Source of the DNA: Desmonostoc geniculatum HA4340-LM1
GTDB lineage: Bacteria; Cyanobacteriota; Cyanobacteriia; Cyanobacteriales; Nostocaceae
NCBI GenBank assembly: GCA_019359545.1
Contig: JAHHHB010000061.1
Location: 1 to 41,428, forward strand
Direction of reading: 5' to 3'
DNA length: 41,428 bases
Shown piece by piece: positions 32,848 to 40,625 of the stretch. Under the pieces are notes generated by a model, which worked only from the letters and a program-made list of their open reading frames with translations, did no database searches and was not told the origin of the DNA. The position numbers and the translations under genes were made by a program. The number at the start of each line of letters is the position of its first letter. Position 1 is the first letter of the stretch.

Positions 32848-34098
32848 ATGGGTGTAATTGTATTCGGATTGATGCTTTTATCCTTGACAATTTGGTTAGG
32901 ATTACTGTGTTTTTGGGGGCAGTTTTGGCGGTTAGACCAGCAATTAGAGGTAGAGACGTTGTATACAACGTCTCTACAATCTGTAGTTTGTGCGGTGGTT
33001 CCTGCGCGTAACGAAGCTGAATTAATACCAATCAGTTTGCGATCGCTCTTACTTCAAGATTATCCTGGTTCTTTGGACGTGTTTTTAGTAGACGATCGCA
33101 GCACAGACCGTACAGCAAATTTTGCTGAAGGAGTCGCCCACGCTGTCGGGAAACCCCAGCAATTACATATTATCTCTGGGGAACCACTACCTCCTGATTG
33201 GTCAGGGAAACTTTGGGCAGTTGAGCAAGGTATAAAGAATGCTAGTAAACTGAGACCTGATTATTTTTTGCTCACCGATGCAGATATCGAACATGACGTG
33301 AGTAATCTGTGCCGACTCGTTGCCAAAGCTGAGCAGGAAAATTTAGACCTGGTTTCTGTGATGGTACGACTGAGGTGTGAAAGCTTTTGGGAAAAACTAT
33401 TGATTCCCGCTTTCGTCTTTTTCTTCCAAAAACTCTATCCCTTCCGCTGGGTGAATAATCCCAAAAATCCCACAGCCGCTGCTGCTGGAGGTTCGATCCT
33501 AATACGCCGAGAAGCTTTAGAGCGAATCGGAGGTATTCAAGCGATTCGCCAAGCTTTAATTGATGATTGCGCCTTGGCTAGGGCAGTTAAGAGGAGTGGG
33601 GCAGTGGGGGAGATGGGGAGATGGGAAGATGGGGAGATGCAGCGAATAACCGATGCCCCATGCCCCATGCCTAAAGGTCGTATCTGGCTAGGATTGAGTA
33701 CTTTAACTCGCAGTTTGCGTCCGTACAATTCCCTGGCGACGATTTGGGATACGATTGCCCGTACTGCCTATACGCAACTGAATTATTCTCCATTACTACT
33801 ATTAGGAACTTTGGTAGGGATGAGCTTAATTTATCTAGTTCCACCTGTGGGTGTGATTTTGGGTGTAGTTTGGAGGAATTGGGCGATCGCATTTACAGGT
33901 TTATTCGGTTGGTTATTAATGACCTTGGCTTACTACCCGACAATCCGCTTCTATAAATGTTCTTTTTGGTTAGCTTTTAGTTTACCCGCGATCGCTTTTC
34001 TCTATAGCCTGATGACTCTAGATTCTGCACTCCGTCACTGGCAAGGACGCGGCGGCAGCTGGAAAGGAAGAGTTTACCCCAACCCAGATAATTTATAG
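32848..34098 (+). CDS. hpnB: Hopene-associated glycosyltransferase HpnB
   Basis: 416 residues. An N-terminal membrane helix (3-24) is followed by a GT2 domain: VCAVVPARNEAELI, VFLVDDRSTDRT, the metal-binding LTDADIEHD and DDCALARAVKR. C-terminal helices lie near 315-340, 345-365 and 370-395. HpnB proteins are linked to hopanoid side-chain modification, and the divergent shc supports this. Two repeat-derived insertions keep the frame: a palindrome encoding VETLYTTSL near residues 35-43, and an STRR block encoding roughly GAVGEMGRWEDGEM to CPMP before GRIWLGLSTLTRSLRPYN. The second lies just after a conserved catalytic region, so activity could be affected. Confidence 0.9.
   Translation: MGVIVFGLMLLSLTIWLGLLCFWGQFWRLDQQLEVETLYTTSLQSVVCAVVPARNEAELIPISLRSLLLQDYPGSLDVFLVDDRSTDRTANFAEGVAHAVGKPQQLHIISGEPLPPDWSGKLWAVEQGIKNASKLRPDYFLLTDADIEHDVSNLCRLVAKAEQENLDLVSVMVRLRCESFWEKLLIPAFVFFFQKLYPFRWVNNPKNPTAAAAGGSILIRREALERIGGIQAIRQALIDDCALARAVKRSGAVGEMGRWEDGEMQRITDAPCPMPKGRIWLGLSTLTRSLRPYNSLATIWDTIARTAYTQLNYSPLLLLGTLVGMSLIYLVPPVGVILGVVWRNWAIAFTGLFGWLLMTLAYYPTIRFYKCSFWLAFSLPAIAFLYSLMTLDSALRHWQGRGGSWKGRVYPNPDNL
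32950..32977. repeat. 28-bp palindrome of the GTAGAGACG family inside hpnB
   Basis: GTAGAGACGTTGTA joined to TACAACGTCTCTAC, a perfect palindrome. It is translated as part of hpnB without a stop. The same family occurs between genes at 10365 and 26151. Confidence 0.88.
33597..33673 (+). repeat. STRR block inside hpnB
   Basis: G-rich units (GTGGGGCA, GGGGAGAT, GGGAAGAT) lead into CCCCATGCCCCATGCC, the same two-sided pattern as the intergenic cassettes at 7516 and 36080. About 26 codons are added between AVKRS and GRIWLGL, which are otherwise contiguous in HpnB-type proteins. Confidence 0.85.
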
Positions 34099-34179
34099 TT
34101 AGAATTAAATTGAATTCAAGAATCGGTAGTGCTAATCTCTGATTAGAGATTAAACCTCAAGTGGTTGATTAAAAGAATT

Positions 34180-34416
34180 ATGACAACCGCAATACCAACA
34201 ATTAATCCTGTTACTGTCCCCAAAAAGTTACCTTTTCTGGAGTCAATCTGTTGGCAGACAGCCGATGTATATCGCTTTACTTCAGAAGAAATGCTGAGTC
34301 GGTACGAGCGTGGTTGGCAATATCACAATCTATTTAATAATCTTGAGGGTGAAGAACTCAATTTTCTTCAGGAACTTGCCAGACGCTATAAATCCTGGTT
34401 GCAAGTCTATTTATGA
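34180..34416 (+). CDS. Small conserved-looking protein, unknown function
   Basis: 78 residues from the ATG at 34180; an in-frame TTG 15 bp upstream is possible. The first 25 residues are Thr/Pro-rich. The rest is predicted helical and well structured in composition: VYRFTSEEMLSRYERGWQYH and EGEELNFLQELARRYKSWL. No membrane segment or known motif. It lies 80 bp after hpnB on the same strand. Codon use and the ordered amphipathic helices favour a real gene, but I do not know the family. Confidence 0.65.
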   Translation: MTTAIPTINPVTVPKKLPFLESICWQTADVYRFTSEEMLSRYERGWQYHNLFNNLEGEELNFLQELARRYKSWLQVYL

Positions 34417-34483
34417 CTTTCAGGTTAGAACACCATAATCAAAGTCTCACAGTTCTTGAATGCTTGGATTCTGACATACTTAT

Positions 34484-34518
34484 GAAGGGTTCTGCTTACT
34501 TCGGTGGGGGAACCCTTC
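34484..34518. terminator. Inverted repeat after the small gene
   Basis: A 9-bp perfect stem, GAAGGGTTC and GAACCCTTC, with a 17-nt loop lies 68 bp past the stop of the 78-residue gene and upstream of the converging rexT 3' end. It is followed by a modest T-rich stretch. The remaining sequence to 34713 shows no supported gene. Confidence 0.4.
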
Positions 34519-34713
34519 TTGCATTTGAGTTTTAAGAATATCGCTGGAGTAAGGACGTTAATTTTATCGCTTCTGTTAGTGCCATTCGGCTATAAATACT
34601 TACGTACAGTGATATTTGAGGGTGGGCATGAAGCATTATTTCGGGATTTAAGTAAAATCCAAGTCGGACGTAGTACAACTAACCAATAACGATTGAACCT
34701 CGCATCCTTAGCA

Positions 34714-35082
34714 TCACCAGCCTTGCCCCCTACCTCTAGTTGAGGCTGTTTGTTTAGTACTAGCGGGTTCAAGAGACAATGGTTGAGCCGCTTTCAACAC
34801 CGCATCCAGCAAACCTGGAAACAGCATCTCCAAATCTTCACGCCGCAGAATATTAATGTGCTGTGTTCCTTCTTTACGTGTAAATACTACGCCCGATTCG
34901 CGTAAAATTTTAAAATGATTGGACATAGTAGACTTGGCGATCGCAAAATCAAACCTCGCACAGCATTGTTCCCCCTCACTAGCCAACAGCCGCACAATCT
35001 CTAAACGCACCGGATCGCCCAATGCATACAACACTCCCGGTAAAGAAATATTTTTTCTATCTGGATGATAAAGGAATCTCAT
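34714..35082 (-). CDS. rexT: ArsR-family redox-sensing repressor RexT
   Basis: 122 residues with a winged helix: LPGVLYALGDPVRLEIVRLL, then the recognition helix in AKSTMSNHFKILRESGVVFT and a wing with RKEGTQHINIL. Vicinal cysteines Cys40-Cys41 (EGEQCCARF) match those of Anabaena RexT, which form a disulfide under peroxide stress and release DNA. The divergent neighbour is a thioredoxin gene, as in the Anabaena rexT/trxA2 locus, so this assignment rests on both residues and context. Typical ArsR metal-ligand sets (CVC) are absent. The C-terminal tail is Thr/Arg-rich and probably disordered. Confidence 0.88.
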   Translation of the reverse strand: MRFLYHPDRKNISLPGVLYALGDPVRLEIVRLLASEGEQCCARFDFAIAKSTMSNHFKILRESGVVFTRKEGTQHINILRREDLEMLFPGLLDAVLKAAQPLSLEPASTKQTASTRGRGQGW

Positions 35083-35119
35083 AGTTGCATTATCTCATCT
35101 AGTAGCATATATTTTTATT

Positions 35120-35136
35120 ATTCGATATTATCGAAT
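35120..35136. promoter_or_regulatory. Perfect palindrome, predicted RexT operator
   Basis: ATTCGATA-T-TATCGAAT, symmetric over 17 bp, lies in the 81-bp spacer between the divergent rexT and trxA starts. The placement would let one repressor control both genes. ArsR-family dimers bind dyads of this size. Confidence 0.7.
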
Positions 35137-35163
35137 TATAGAATTAAATCAGGAAGGCAATTT

Positions 35164-35487
35164 ATGTCATCCATTACAAATGTCACAGAAGCCACATTCA
35201 AGCAAGAAGTCTTGGAAAGTGCAATTCCAGTATTAGTGGACTTTTGGGCACCGTGGTGCGGCCCTTGTCGGATGGTGGCTCCGGTTGTAGACGAGGTTGC
35301 TACTGAATACGAAGGACAGGTGAAAGTAGTGAAGTTGAACACAGATCAAAATCCTACTGTTGCCAGTCATTATGGAATTCGGAGCATTCCGACGTTGATG
35401 GTTTTTAAAGAAGGTCGGCAAGTCGATACTGTGGTGGGGGCAGTGCCGAAGACCACATTAAATAAGACCTTAGCACAGCATCTTTAA
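35164..35487 (+). CDS. trxA: Thioredoxin (TrxA2-type)
   Basis: 107 residues from the ATG at 35164, which is preceded by AGGAAGG; longer in-frame starts would cover the operator and give an atypical leader. The active site is WAPWCGPCRM with Cys32 and Cys35, the cis-Pro loop is RSIPTLMVF, and FWAPW and VKLNTDQNP are standard. It reduces protein disulfides in the cytoplasm. The divergent RexT-type repressor and the shared palindrome suggest induction by peroxide. This corresponds to Anabaena TrxA2. Confidence 0.95.
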   Translation: MSSITNVTEATFKQEVLESAIPVLVDFWAPWCGPCRMVAPVVDEVATEYEGQVKVVKLNTDQNPTVASHYGIRSIPTLMVFKEGRQVDTVVGAVPKTTLNKTLAQHL

Positions 35488-35491
35488 TCTA

Positions 35492-35735
35492 GGTGACTGG
35501 GGAGTGGGGAGTGGGGAGTGGGGAGTGTGGGGGATGAGGGAGCAGGGGAGGCAGGGGAGGCAGGGGAGCAGGGGAGCAGGGGAGCAGGGGAGCAGGGGAG
35601 CAGGGGAGCAGGGGAGCAGGGGAGCAGGGGAGCAGTAAGTTTTTCCCCTCTGCCCCTCTGCCCCTCTGCCCCTCTGCCCCTCTGCCACTTGTGCCCCATG
35701 CCCCATGCCCCATGCCCCATGCCCCATGCCCCAGT
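35492..35735. repeat. Long STRR tract: GGGGAGT, GGGGAGCA, CTCTGCCC and CCCCATG units
   Basis: Starts right after the trxA stop with GGGGAGTGGGGAGTGGGGAG, goes through about ten GGGGAGCA units, then a short AGTAAGTTTTT centre, five CCTCTGCC units and six CCCCATG units. Total about 240 bp. The left half is G-rich and the right half C-rich on the plus strand, so the two halves partly pair. Confidence 0.95.
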
Positions 35736-35765
35736 CCCAGAACAAATTAATGGGTAAAGAGCGAA

Positions 35766-36073
35766 ATGGACTTGAAATTGCATGGTAAATCCGCACTGGT
35801 AACAGGCTCAACCGCAGGCATTGGTTTTGCCATAGCCCAAGGGTTAGCTCAAGAGGGTGCATCAGTGATTGTCAATGGTCGGTCTGACCAAAGAGTAGCA
35901 CAGGCGATCGCCAAAATTCAGCAAAGTGTACCCGAAGCGAAAGTTTCTGGTAACGCTTTGAAACCAATGAAGAAGTAGCAGCGATGGTAGTTTACCTGTC
36001 GAGTCCCCTGGCTTCAGCAACCAATGGTGCAGCTTTGCGGGTAGATGGTGGTGTTATTCGGTCAATTGTTTAG
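35766..36073 (+). pseudogene. SDR oxidoreductase, internal deletion (N- and C-terminal ends joined out of frame)
   Basis: The 5' part reads MDLKLHGKSALVTGSTAGIG and FAIAQGLAQEGASVIVNGRS, the NAD(P)-binding start of a short-chain dehydrogenase, and continues to SGNALKPMKK, where it meets a stop at 35976. In the neighbouring frame the 3' part reads ETNEEVAAMVVYLSSPLASA then TNGAALRVDGGVIRSIV with a stop at 36073, the normal SDR C-terminus. The middle of about 150 residues, including the catalytic Tyr-x-x-x-Lys, is missing. The gene cannot be functional. Confidence 0.88.
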
Positions 36074-36079
36074 TGTGTG

Positions 36080-36232
36080 GGAGTGGGGAGTGGGGAGATG
36101 AGGGGGATAAGGGGGATGGGGGAGTGTGGGGAGAGAGGGGGGAAAGATTTCTTCCCCGTCCTCCCACACTTCCAATGCCCCATGCCCAATGCCCAATGCC
36201 TAATGACCAATGACTAATGACAATTTGGAGAT
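36080..36232. repeat. STRR cassette before the OYE gene
   Basis: GTGGGGAGTGGGGAGATGAG, GGGGATAAGGG, GTGTGGGGAGAGA, then GGGGGGAAAGATTTCTTCCC and CCCCATGCCCAATG, ending in ACCAATGACTAATGAC heptamers. From GGAGTGTGGGG to CCAATGCCCC it is almost identical to the cassette at 7561-7655. Confidence 0.92.
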
Positions 36233-36239
36233 TTAACCA

Positions 36240-37352
36240 ATGAGTACTGATATCAACTTATTTTCACCTTATCAATTAGGGAATCTGGAACTACCGAATC
36301 GAATAGTGATGGCACCGTTAACCCGAAATCGGGCGGGTGAGGGAAACGTACCACACCAACTTAATGCTATTTACTACACCCAACGTGCTTCTGCTGGACT
36401 GATTATTTCTGAAGCGACACAGGTAACTCCTGAAGGACAAGGCTATCCCGGTACACCAGGAATTCATTCATCAGAACAGGTGGAGGGCTGGAAGTTAGTA
36501 ACTGATGCTGTGCATCAACAGGGAGGGAGAATTTTTCTGCAACTATGGCACGTAGGCAGGATTTCTCACCCTGACTTACAACCGGATGGAGCTTTACCTG
36601 TGGCACCTTCAGCCATTCCTGCTAAAGGTGAAGCCTCAACTTTTGAGGGGCCTAAGCCCTTTGTGACTCCCCGTGCTTTAGAAACTTCAGAAATACCGCA
36701 GATAGTAGAACAGTACCGTCAAGCAGCGGCAAATGCCTTGGCGGCTGGGTTTGATGGAGTGGAAATTCACGCCGCGAATGGTTATTTAATAGATCAGTTT
36801 CTGCGAAATGGTACGAATCAGCGTACAGATAAATATGGGGGTTCCATTGAAAATCGCACTCGATTTTTGTTGGAGGTGACAGAGGCGGTAACTAGTGTGT
36901 GGGATTCTAATCGGGTAGGAGTACGTTTTTCTCCCAGTGGGACTTTTAACGATATGCGTGACTCTAATCCGCTGGAGACATTTGGTTATGCCACTCAGGC
37001 GTTGAACCAGTTTAATTTGGCGTATCTGCATATTTTTGAAGCAATAGACGCAGATATCAGACATGGGGGGGTTGTTGTGCCTACTAGTCATATACGCGAT
37101 CGCTTTACAAATACACTCATCGTCAATGGCGGTTACACTCGTGAAAAAGGCGATGCTGTACTAGCAAACAAAGCAGCAGATTTAGTTGCCTTTGGTACAT
37201 TATTTATATCAAATCCAGATTTACCTCGACGTTTGGCTTTGAATGCACCACTAAATCAACCCAATCAAGCTACATTTTATGGTGGCGACGAAAAGGGATA
37301 TACAGACTATCCATTTTGGTCAGCTGCTAGCGAAGCAGTAGCCAACTCGTAA
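36240..37352 (+). CDS. Old Yellow Enzyme family alkene reductase (N-ethylmaleimide reductase-like)
   Basis: 370 residues, full-length OYE. FMN-binding barrel start: LGNLELPNRIVMAPLTRNRA. The substrate-anion-binding pair lies in VEIHAANGYLIDQFL (His and Asn), followed by the family signature NGTNQRTDKYGGSIENRTRF. C-terminal phosphate-binding strands are IVNGGYTREKG and LVAFGTLFISNPDLP. It reduces activated C=C bonds of electrophiles and some nitro compounds with NADPH. Neighbours are a nitroreductase and two broken SDR genes, which together look like a reductase cluster in decay. The start is preceded by TTTGGAGATTTAACC. Confidence 0.93.
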   Translation: MSTDINLFSPYQLGNLELPNRIVMAPLTRNRAGEGNVPHQLNAIYYTQRASAGLIISEATQVTPEGQGYPGTPGIHSSEQVEGWKLVTDAVHQQGGRIFLQLWHVGRISHPDLQPDGALPVAPSAIPAKGEASTFEGPKPFVTPRALETSEIPQIVEQYRQAAANALAAGFDGVEIHAANGYLIDQFLRNGTNQRTDKYGGSIENRTRFLLEVTEAVTSVWDSNRVGVRFSPSGTFNDMRDSNPLETFGYATQALNQFNLAYLHIFEAIDADIRHGGVVVPTSHIRDRFTNTLIVNGGYTREKGDAVLANKAADLVAFGTLFISNPDLPRRLALNAPLNQPNQATFYGGDEKGYTDYPFWSAASEAVANS

Positions 37353-37514
37353 TTTTAGATTTTAAATTTTGGATTTTGGATTTAGATTTCTTGGATTCAA
37401 AGTTTAAAAAGGTCTGAAAGTAAGTGAATTTATACTCGCTCTCCTCCAAGCTAGGTGGAAAAAATCTAAAATCTAAAATCCAAAATTGTTTAACTCAACT
37501 ATCAGGAGAATCTC
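37353..37514. repeat. STRR-like inverted arrangement between OYE and nitroreductase genes
   Basis: ATTTTAGATTTTAAATTTTG and GGATTTTGGATTTAG on the left face AAATCTAAAATCTAAAATCC on the right, so the 160-bp spacer can fold into a long A+T-rich stem. A Shine-Dalgarno-like CAGGAGAA precedes the nitroreductase ATG. Confidence 0.7.
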
Positions 37515-38180
37515 ATGAGTCAAATCACCCAAATTCAACCTTTAGATGTACCAACTGCGATCGCTCAACGTCGTTCAATCAAAACTTTTAAATCAGACCC
37601 CATCGCTCCAGAACTGCTCAAACAATTGGTAGAGTTAACTGTGGCAGCGCCCAGCAGTTTTAATATCCAGGACTGGCAAATTATTCTTGTACAAGATGAG
37701 GCACAAAAGGCGGCGCTAGCAGCAGCATCTTGGAATCAACAGCAAATTGTTCAAGCACCTGTAACCTTTGTGTTTGCCGCCAATCCTAACGCAGGCGAAC
37801 AAGACTTGACCCCAATTCTTGAGCAGGGACTCCAAACTGGGGCATGGAATGAAAAAACCGTAGACTACTTTAAAAACGCCATTCCCCAATTCCAAGCTGC
37901 TTTAGGCGATAAACGACGTGAATATGCCATTAAAGATGCGATCATTGCTTCTACCCATTTAGTGTTAGCAGCAGAAAGCCTGGGATTGTCTACTTGTTTT
38001 ATGAACGGTTGGGTTGAGGAAAAAGTCAAAGAAGTGATTGGTGCTACGGATAATCCAGATTTAGCGATCGCCGTTTTAGTTCCCGTCGGCTATGCAGCAG
38101 AACCACGCTTGAATCCTGGTCGTTTACCATTTTCCTACAACGTCTCCGTAGACACAATCGGTAATCCATATCAGGGTTAG
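37515..38180 (+). CDS. Nitroreductase family protein
   Basis: 221 residues. FMN-binding elements: AIAQRRSIKTFKSDPI near the N-terminus, APSSFNIQDWQIILVQDE (the usual SxxNxQxW segment), and the C-terminal AIAVLVPVGYAAEPRLNPGR. The middle KDAIIASTHLVLAAESLGLS matches the family's helix that completes the flavin site. It acts as a homodimer and uses NAD(P)H to reduce nitroaromatics, quinones or enones. It is probably co-expressed with the OYE gene 160 bp upstream, as both handle electrophiles. Confidence 0.92.
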   Translation: MSQITQIQPLDVPTAIAQRRSIKTFKSDPIAPELLKQLVELTVAAPSSFNIQDWQIILVQDEAQKAALAAASWNQQQIVQAPVTFVFAANPNAGEQDLTPILEQGLQTGAWNEKTVDYFKNAIPQFQAALGDKRREYAIKDAIIASTHLVLAAESLGLSTCFMNGWVEEKVKEVIGATDNPDLAIAVLVPVGYAAEPRLNPGRLPFSYNVSVDTIGNPYQG

Positions 38181-38189
38181 TTTTGGGCA

Positions 38190-38265
38190 TTGGAAGAGGA
38201 TGGGGAGCAGGGGAGAGTTGTTGTACAAGTTCTTTCCCCTCTGCCCCTCTGCCCCTCTGCATTTC
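38190..38265. repeat. Short STRR tract (GGGGAGCA and CCTCTGCC units)
   Basis: GGATGGGGAGCAGGGGAGAG on the left and CCCCTCTGCCCCTCTGCCCC on the right, around TTGTTGTACAAG. It is a small version of the tract at 35492-35735 and lies at the boundary of the 5' truncation of the following SDR remnant. Confidence 0.88.
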
Positions 38266-38278
38266 AAACTTGTGAGAA

Positions 38279-38677
38279 ATGCGGGTTAAGAACTTGGATG
38301 GGCAGTTATTTACAGGCGTTTATTTTATCGGGCGTTCTATGCCTGATTGCCGCAGTTTGTGTAGTGCGATCTTCTTTACAGGAGCTTCGGCGAGTGTTAA
38401 GGGTTTTCCTCAGTCTGCTCCTTTTGCAATGGGTAAATTTGCCCTGCGTGGTTTAGCTCAGAGTATTGCTAGGGAATTAGCACCAAAGAATATCCATGTG
38501 GCACATTTCATAATTGATGGTGTAATTCGTTCAGCAGTCCGCCCAGATCCGGTGGATAATACTGATAGTACTCTCGATCCGGATGCCATCGCTCAAACTT
38601 ATCTCAATATCCTCCGCCAACCCCGCAGTGCTTGGACATGGGAAGTAGAACTACGTCCGTGGGTAGAGAACTTTTAG
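38279..38677 (+). pseudogene. SDR oxidoreductase lacking its N-terminal half
   Basis: The frame is open from 38279, but family-like sequence begins only near SAIFFTGASASVKG, followed by FAMGKFALRGLAQSIARELA and PKNIHVAHFIIDGVI, and ends LRPWVENF. These match the C-terminal half of a short-chain dehydrogenase. The Rossmann nucleotide-binding half is missing, and Met replaces the catalytic Tyr position seen as YxxxK in many SDRs (FAMGK; some SDRs of this branch use a variant there). It is a different SDR from the one at 35766. It might be expressed as a fragment but is unlikely to be active. Confidence 0.8.
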
Positions 38678-38710
38678 CAAGACAATTGTTACAAGAATAG
38701 TTTTGAACGT

Positions 38711-39481
38711 ATGAAAATTGATTTTGGTGCAACTGCTGTTGACTATGCAAAACACCGCGCTGGTTTTCCCAGTTCATTATTTAATAAACTGTCTGAATAT
38801 GGTATCGGTTTACCAGGACAAAACATTGTTGACCTGGGCACAGGAACGGGAACATTAGCACGGGGTTTTGCAGATAGAGGTGCTTATGTGATTGGTATCG
38901 ACCCATCAGTTTCACTTCTAGAACAAGCCAGACAGTTAAGTGAATCTGCCCAAATCAAAGTAGATTATCGAGTCGCAACTGCCGAAAATACTGAGTTATC
39001 AGATGCTAGTGCTGATGTGGTCACCGCTGGACAGTGCTGGCATTGGTTTGACCGTGGGCGTGCTGTCAAAGAAATTACTCGGATATTGAGAACAAATGGC
39101 ACAATTGCGATCGCTCATTTTGATTGGATACCTTTAAAAGGTAATGTCGTTGAAGCAACAGAACAACTGATCGAGGCTCATAATCCAGCCTGGAATTTGG
39201 CTGGGGGTAATGGATTGTATCCTCTGTGGTTACAAGATATTGGAGAAGGAGGATTTCGAGATATCCGCACATTTTCTTACGATGTATTTGTATCTTATAC
39301 ACATGAAGATTGGCGGGGGCGAATTCGTGCTAGTGCGGGTGTGGGAGCCAGTTTAACACCAGAAAAGGTAGAAGTATTTGACCGAGAATTGGCGGTGTTA
39401 CTGGAAGCAAAATATCCCACGCCAATCCTGCAAGTTCATCATCGAGTGTGGGCGGCGATCGCCAAATCACCACAGCCATAG
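38711..39481 (+). CDS. Class I SAM-dependent methyltransferase (UbiE/type-11-like)
   Basis: 256 residues. Motif I is NIVDLGTGTGTLARGFADRG, the acidic motif II residue is in YVIGIDPSVSLLEQA, then AENTELSDASADVVTAGQCWHWFDR, typical of Methyltransf_11 proteins, and LRTNGTIAIAHFDWIPL. The C-terminal half (residues 150-256) is a helical cap with FSYDVFVSYTHEDWRGRIRA. The substrate is unknown. It begins 33 bp after the SDR remnant and may have been part of the same transcription unit. Confidence 0.88.
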   Translation: MKIDFGATAVDYAKHRAGFPSSLFNKLSEYGIGLPGQNIVDLGTGTGTLARGFADRGAYVIGIDPSVSLLEQARQLSESAQIKVDYRVATAENTELSDASADVVTAGQCWHWFDRGRAVKEITRILRTNGTIAIAHFDWIPLKGNVVEATEQLIEAHNPAWNLAGGNGLYPLWLQDIGEGGFRDIRTFSYDVFVSYTHEDWRGRIRASAGVGASLTPEKVEVFDRELAVLLEAKYPTPILQVHHRVWAAIAKSPQP

Positions 39482-39558
39482 TAATAATTGCAACTTATAT
39501 AGTCAAATATGGTCAGAATTCACGGTAAAACATAAATATCCTCATTCAAGAAGTAACC

Positions 39559-40614
39559 GTGACTGTCCAGCTATCCCAACCTGACTTCCAGCGCCTGACG
39601 CGTATTGTACAGAATTTACCTGATTTTGCTAATGTGCGCGATCGCCGTCGTTTAGTCGCAGGCGCATTAGAAGGTGTCCCCCAAGCACATATCATCCTGG
39701 CGCGTTTAGATTTAGATGGTTCACCAATGGGTGTTTCTGTAGAAGTTGTGCGCTTTTTAGCCCAATTTGGTCGGGTTGCTTATGATAAGGAAGCCCTTGC
39801 TGTCTTCCTCAACATCATTCAGGATTTTACTGGGGATGAAGATCGAGATTTTATCCTTGAGTTATTTCAAAAATATCCCCTGAACGTTCCAGCCAGCCCC
39901 AACCGTGGAATCGACAATTGGAAGGGGATGGATAGTGTGGGTGATGTTAAAGAAAGAATTATTGGTGAGAATACATTACGCGATATTTACATATTAAACT
40001 TGGCTTTGGAAGCATCAAAAGCCGTCGTTCATATAGCAACTCAAACTGATTTGGGTACAGGTTTTATGATTGCACCCAATTTACTAATGACAAATAATCA
40101 TGTCATTGATAGTCGGGAAATAGCAGAAAAAAGTAATTTTAGCTTCAACTACCAATTGGATATTAACGGTAAAGAATGCCCAAAACAAACTATTGGAGCT
40201 TTAAAAGGAGGTGCTTTTTACACTAACGAAGAACTCGACTATACAGTAGTAAATCTGAAAGACGCGCCTGATTTCGGCAAACCCTTAATCTTACAAAAAA
40301 AGTTGATGCGACGAGACGAACGCGTAGCAATAATTCAACATCCTGGCGGTCATTTGAAGAAAATTTCCATCCAGAATAACTTTGTTGCTTACGCCGACAA
40401 TCAAGTATTACAATACACTACAAGTACAGAACGGGGTTCATCGGGGTCGCCTGTTTTGGATGATGATTTTCACGTAGTTGGTATTCACCACAGTGGAGGA
40501 ACGTTAATCGAACCAAATACGCAACGAAGGTATGAACGTAATGGGGGAACAAGTGCGATCGCCATATTAAATGACCTGAAAAACAACGCACCAGAAATTT
40601 ACGCACGATTGTAA
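39559..40614 (+). CDS. EAD-like domain fused to trypsin-like serine protease
   Basis: 351 residues. Residues 10-107 form a helical effector-associated-domain-like module (LTRIVQNLPDFANVRDRRRL, then LAQFGRVAYDKEALAVFLNI). After a linker, residues 150-340 form a trypsin-like protease with triad His181 (LMTNNHVID), Asp227 (NEELDYTVV) and Ser295 (ERGSSGSPVL). There is no signal peptide, so it should be cytoplasmic. EADs recruit effectors to STAND NTPases or other sensors in cyanobacterial conflict systems. Two small genes with similar N-terminal segments follow within 70 bp. This suggests a proximity-activated protease rather than a housekeeping Deg/HtrA enzyme, which would carry a PDZ domain. 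Confidence 0.88.
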   Translation: MTVQLSQPDFQRLTRIVQNLPDFANVRDRRRLVAGALEGVPQAHIILARLDLDGSPMGVSVEVVRFLAQFGRVAYDKEALAVFLNIIQDFTGDEDRDFILELFQKYPLNVPASPNRGIDNWKGMDSVGDVKERIIGENTLRDIYILNLALEASKAVVHIATQTDLGTGFMIAPNLLMTNNHVIDSREIAEKSNFSFNYQLDINGKECPKQTIGALKGGAFYTNEELDYTVVNLKDAPDFGKPLILQKKLMRRDERVAIIQHPGGHLKKISIQNNFVAYADNQVLQYTTSTERGSSGSPVLDDDFHVVGIHHSGGTLIEPNTQRRYERNGGTSAIAILNDLKNNAPEIYARL

Positions 40615-40625
40615 GATTAATTTAG

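Noticed and set aside
34504..34689. 61-codon plus-strand frame with a hydrophobic segment (LILSLLLVPFGYKYL)
   Set aside because: It would start with GTG inside an inverted repeat, lacks a Shine-Dalgarno and has no known family. Kept out for lack of support, though a small membrane peptide is not excluded.
35470..35862. Open frames with PAPLLPCS and EQGSRGAG repeats after trxA
   Set aside because: They are direct translations of the GGGGAGCA/CTCTGCCC heptamer tract.
39559..40614. Deg/HtrA housekeeping protease
   Set aside because: There is no PDZ domain, signal peptide or membrane anchor, and the N-terminal helical domain and gene neighbours point elsewhere.
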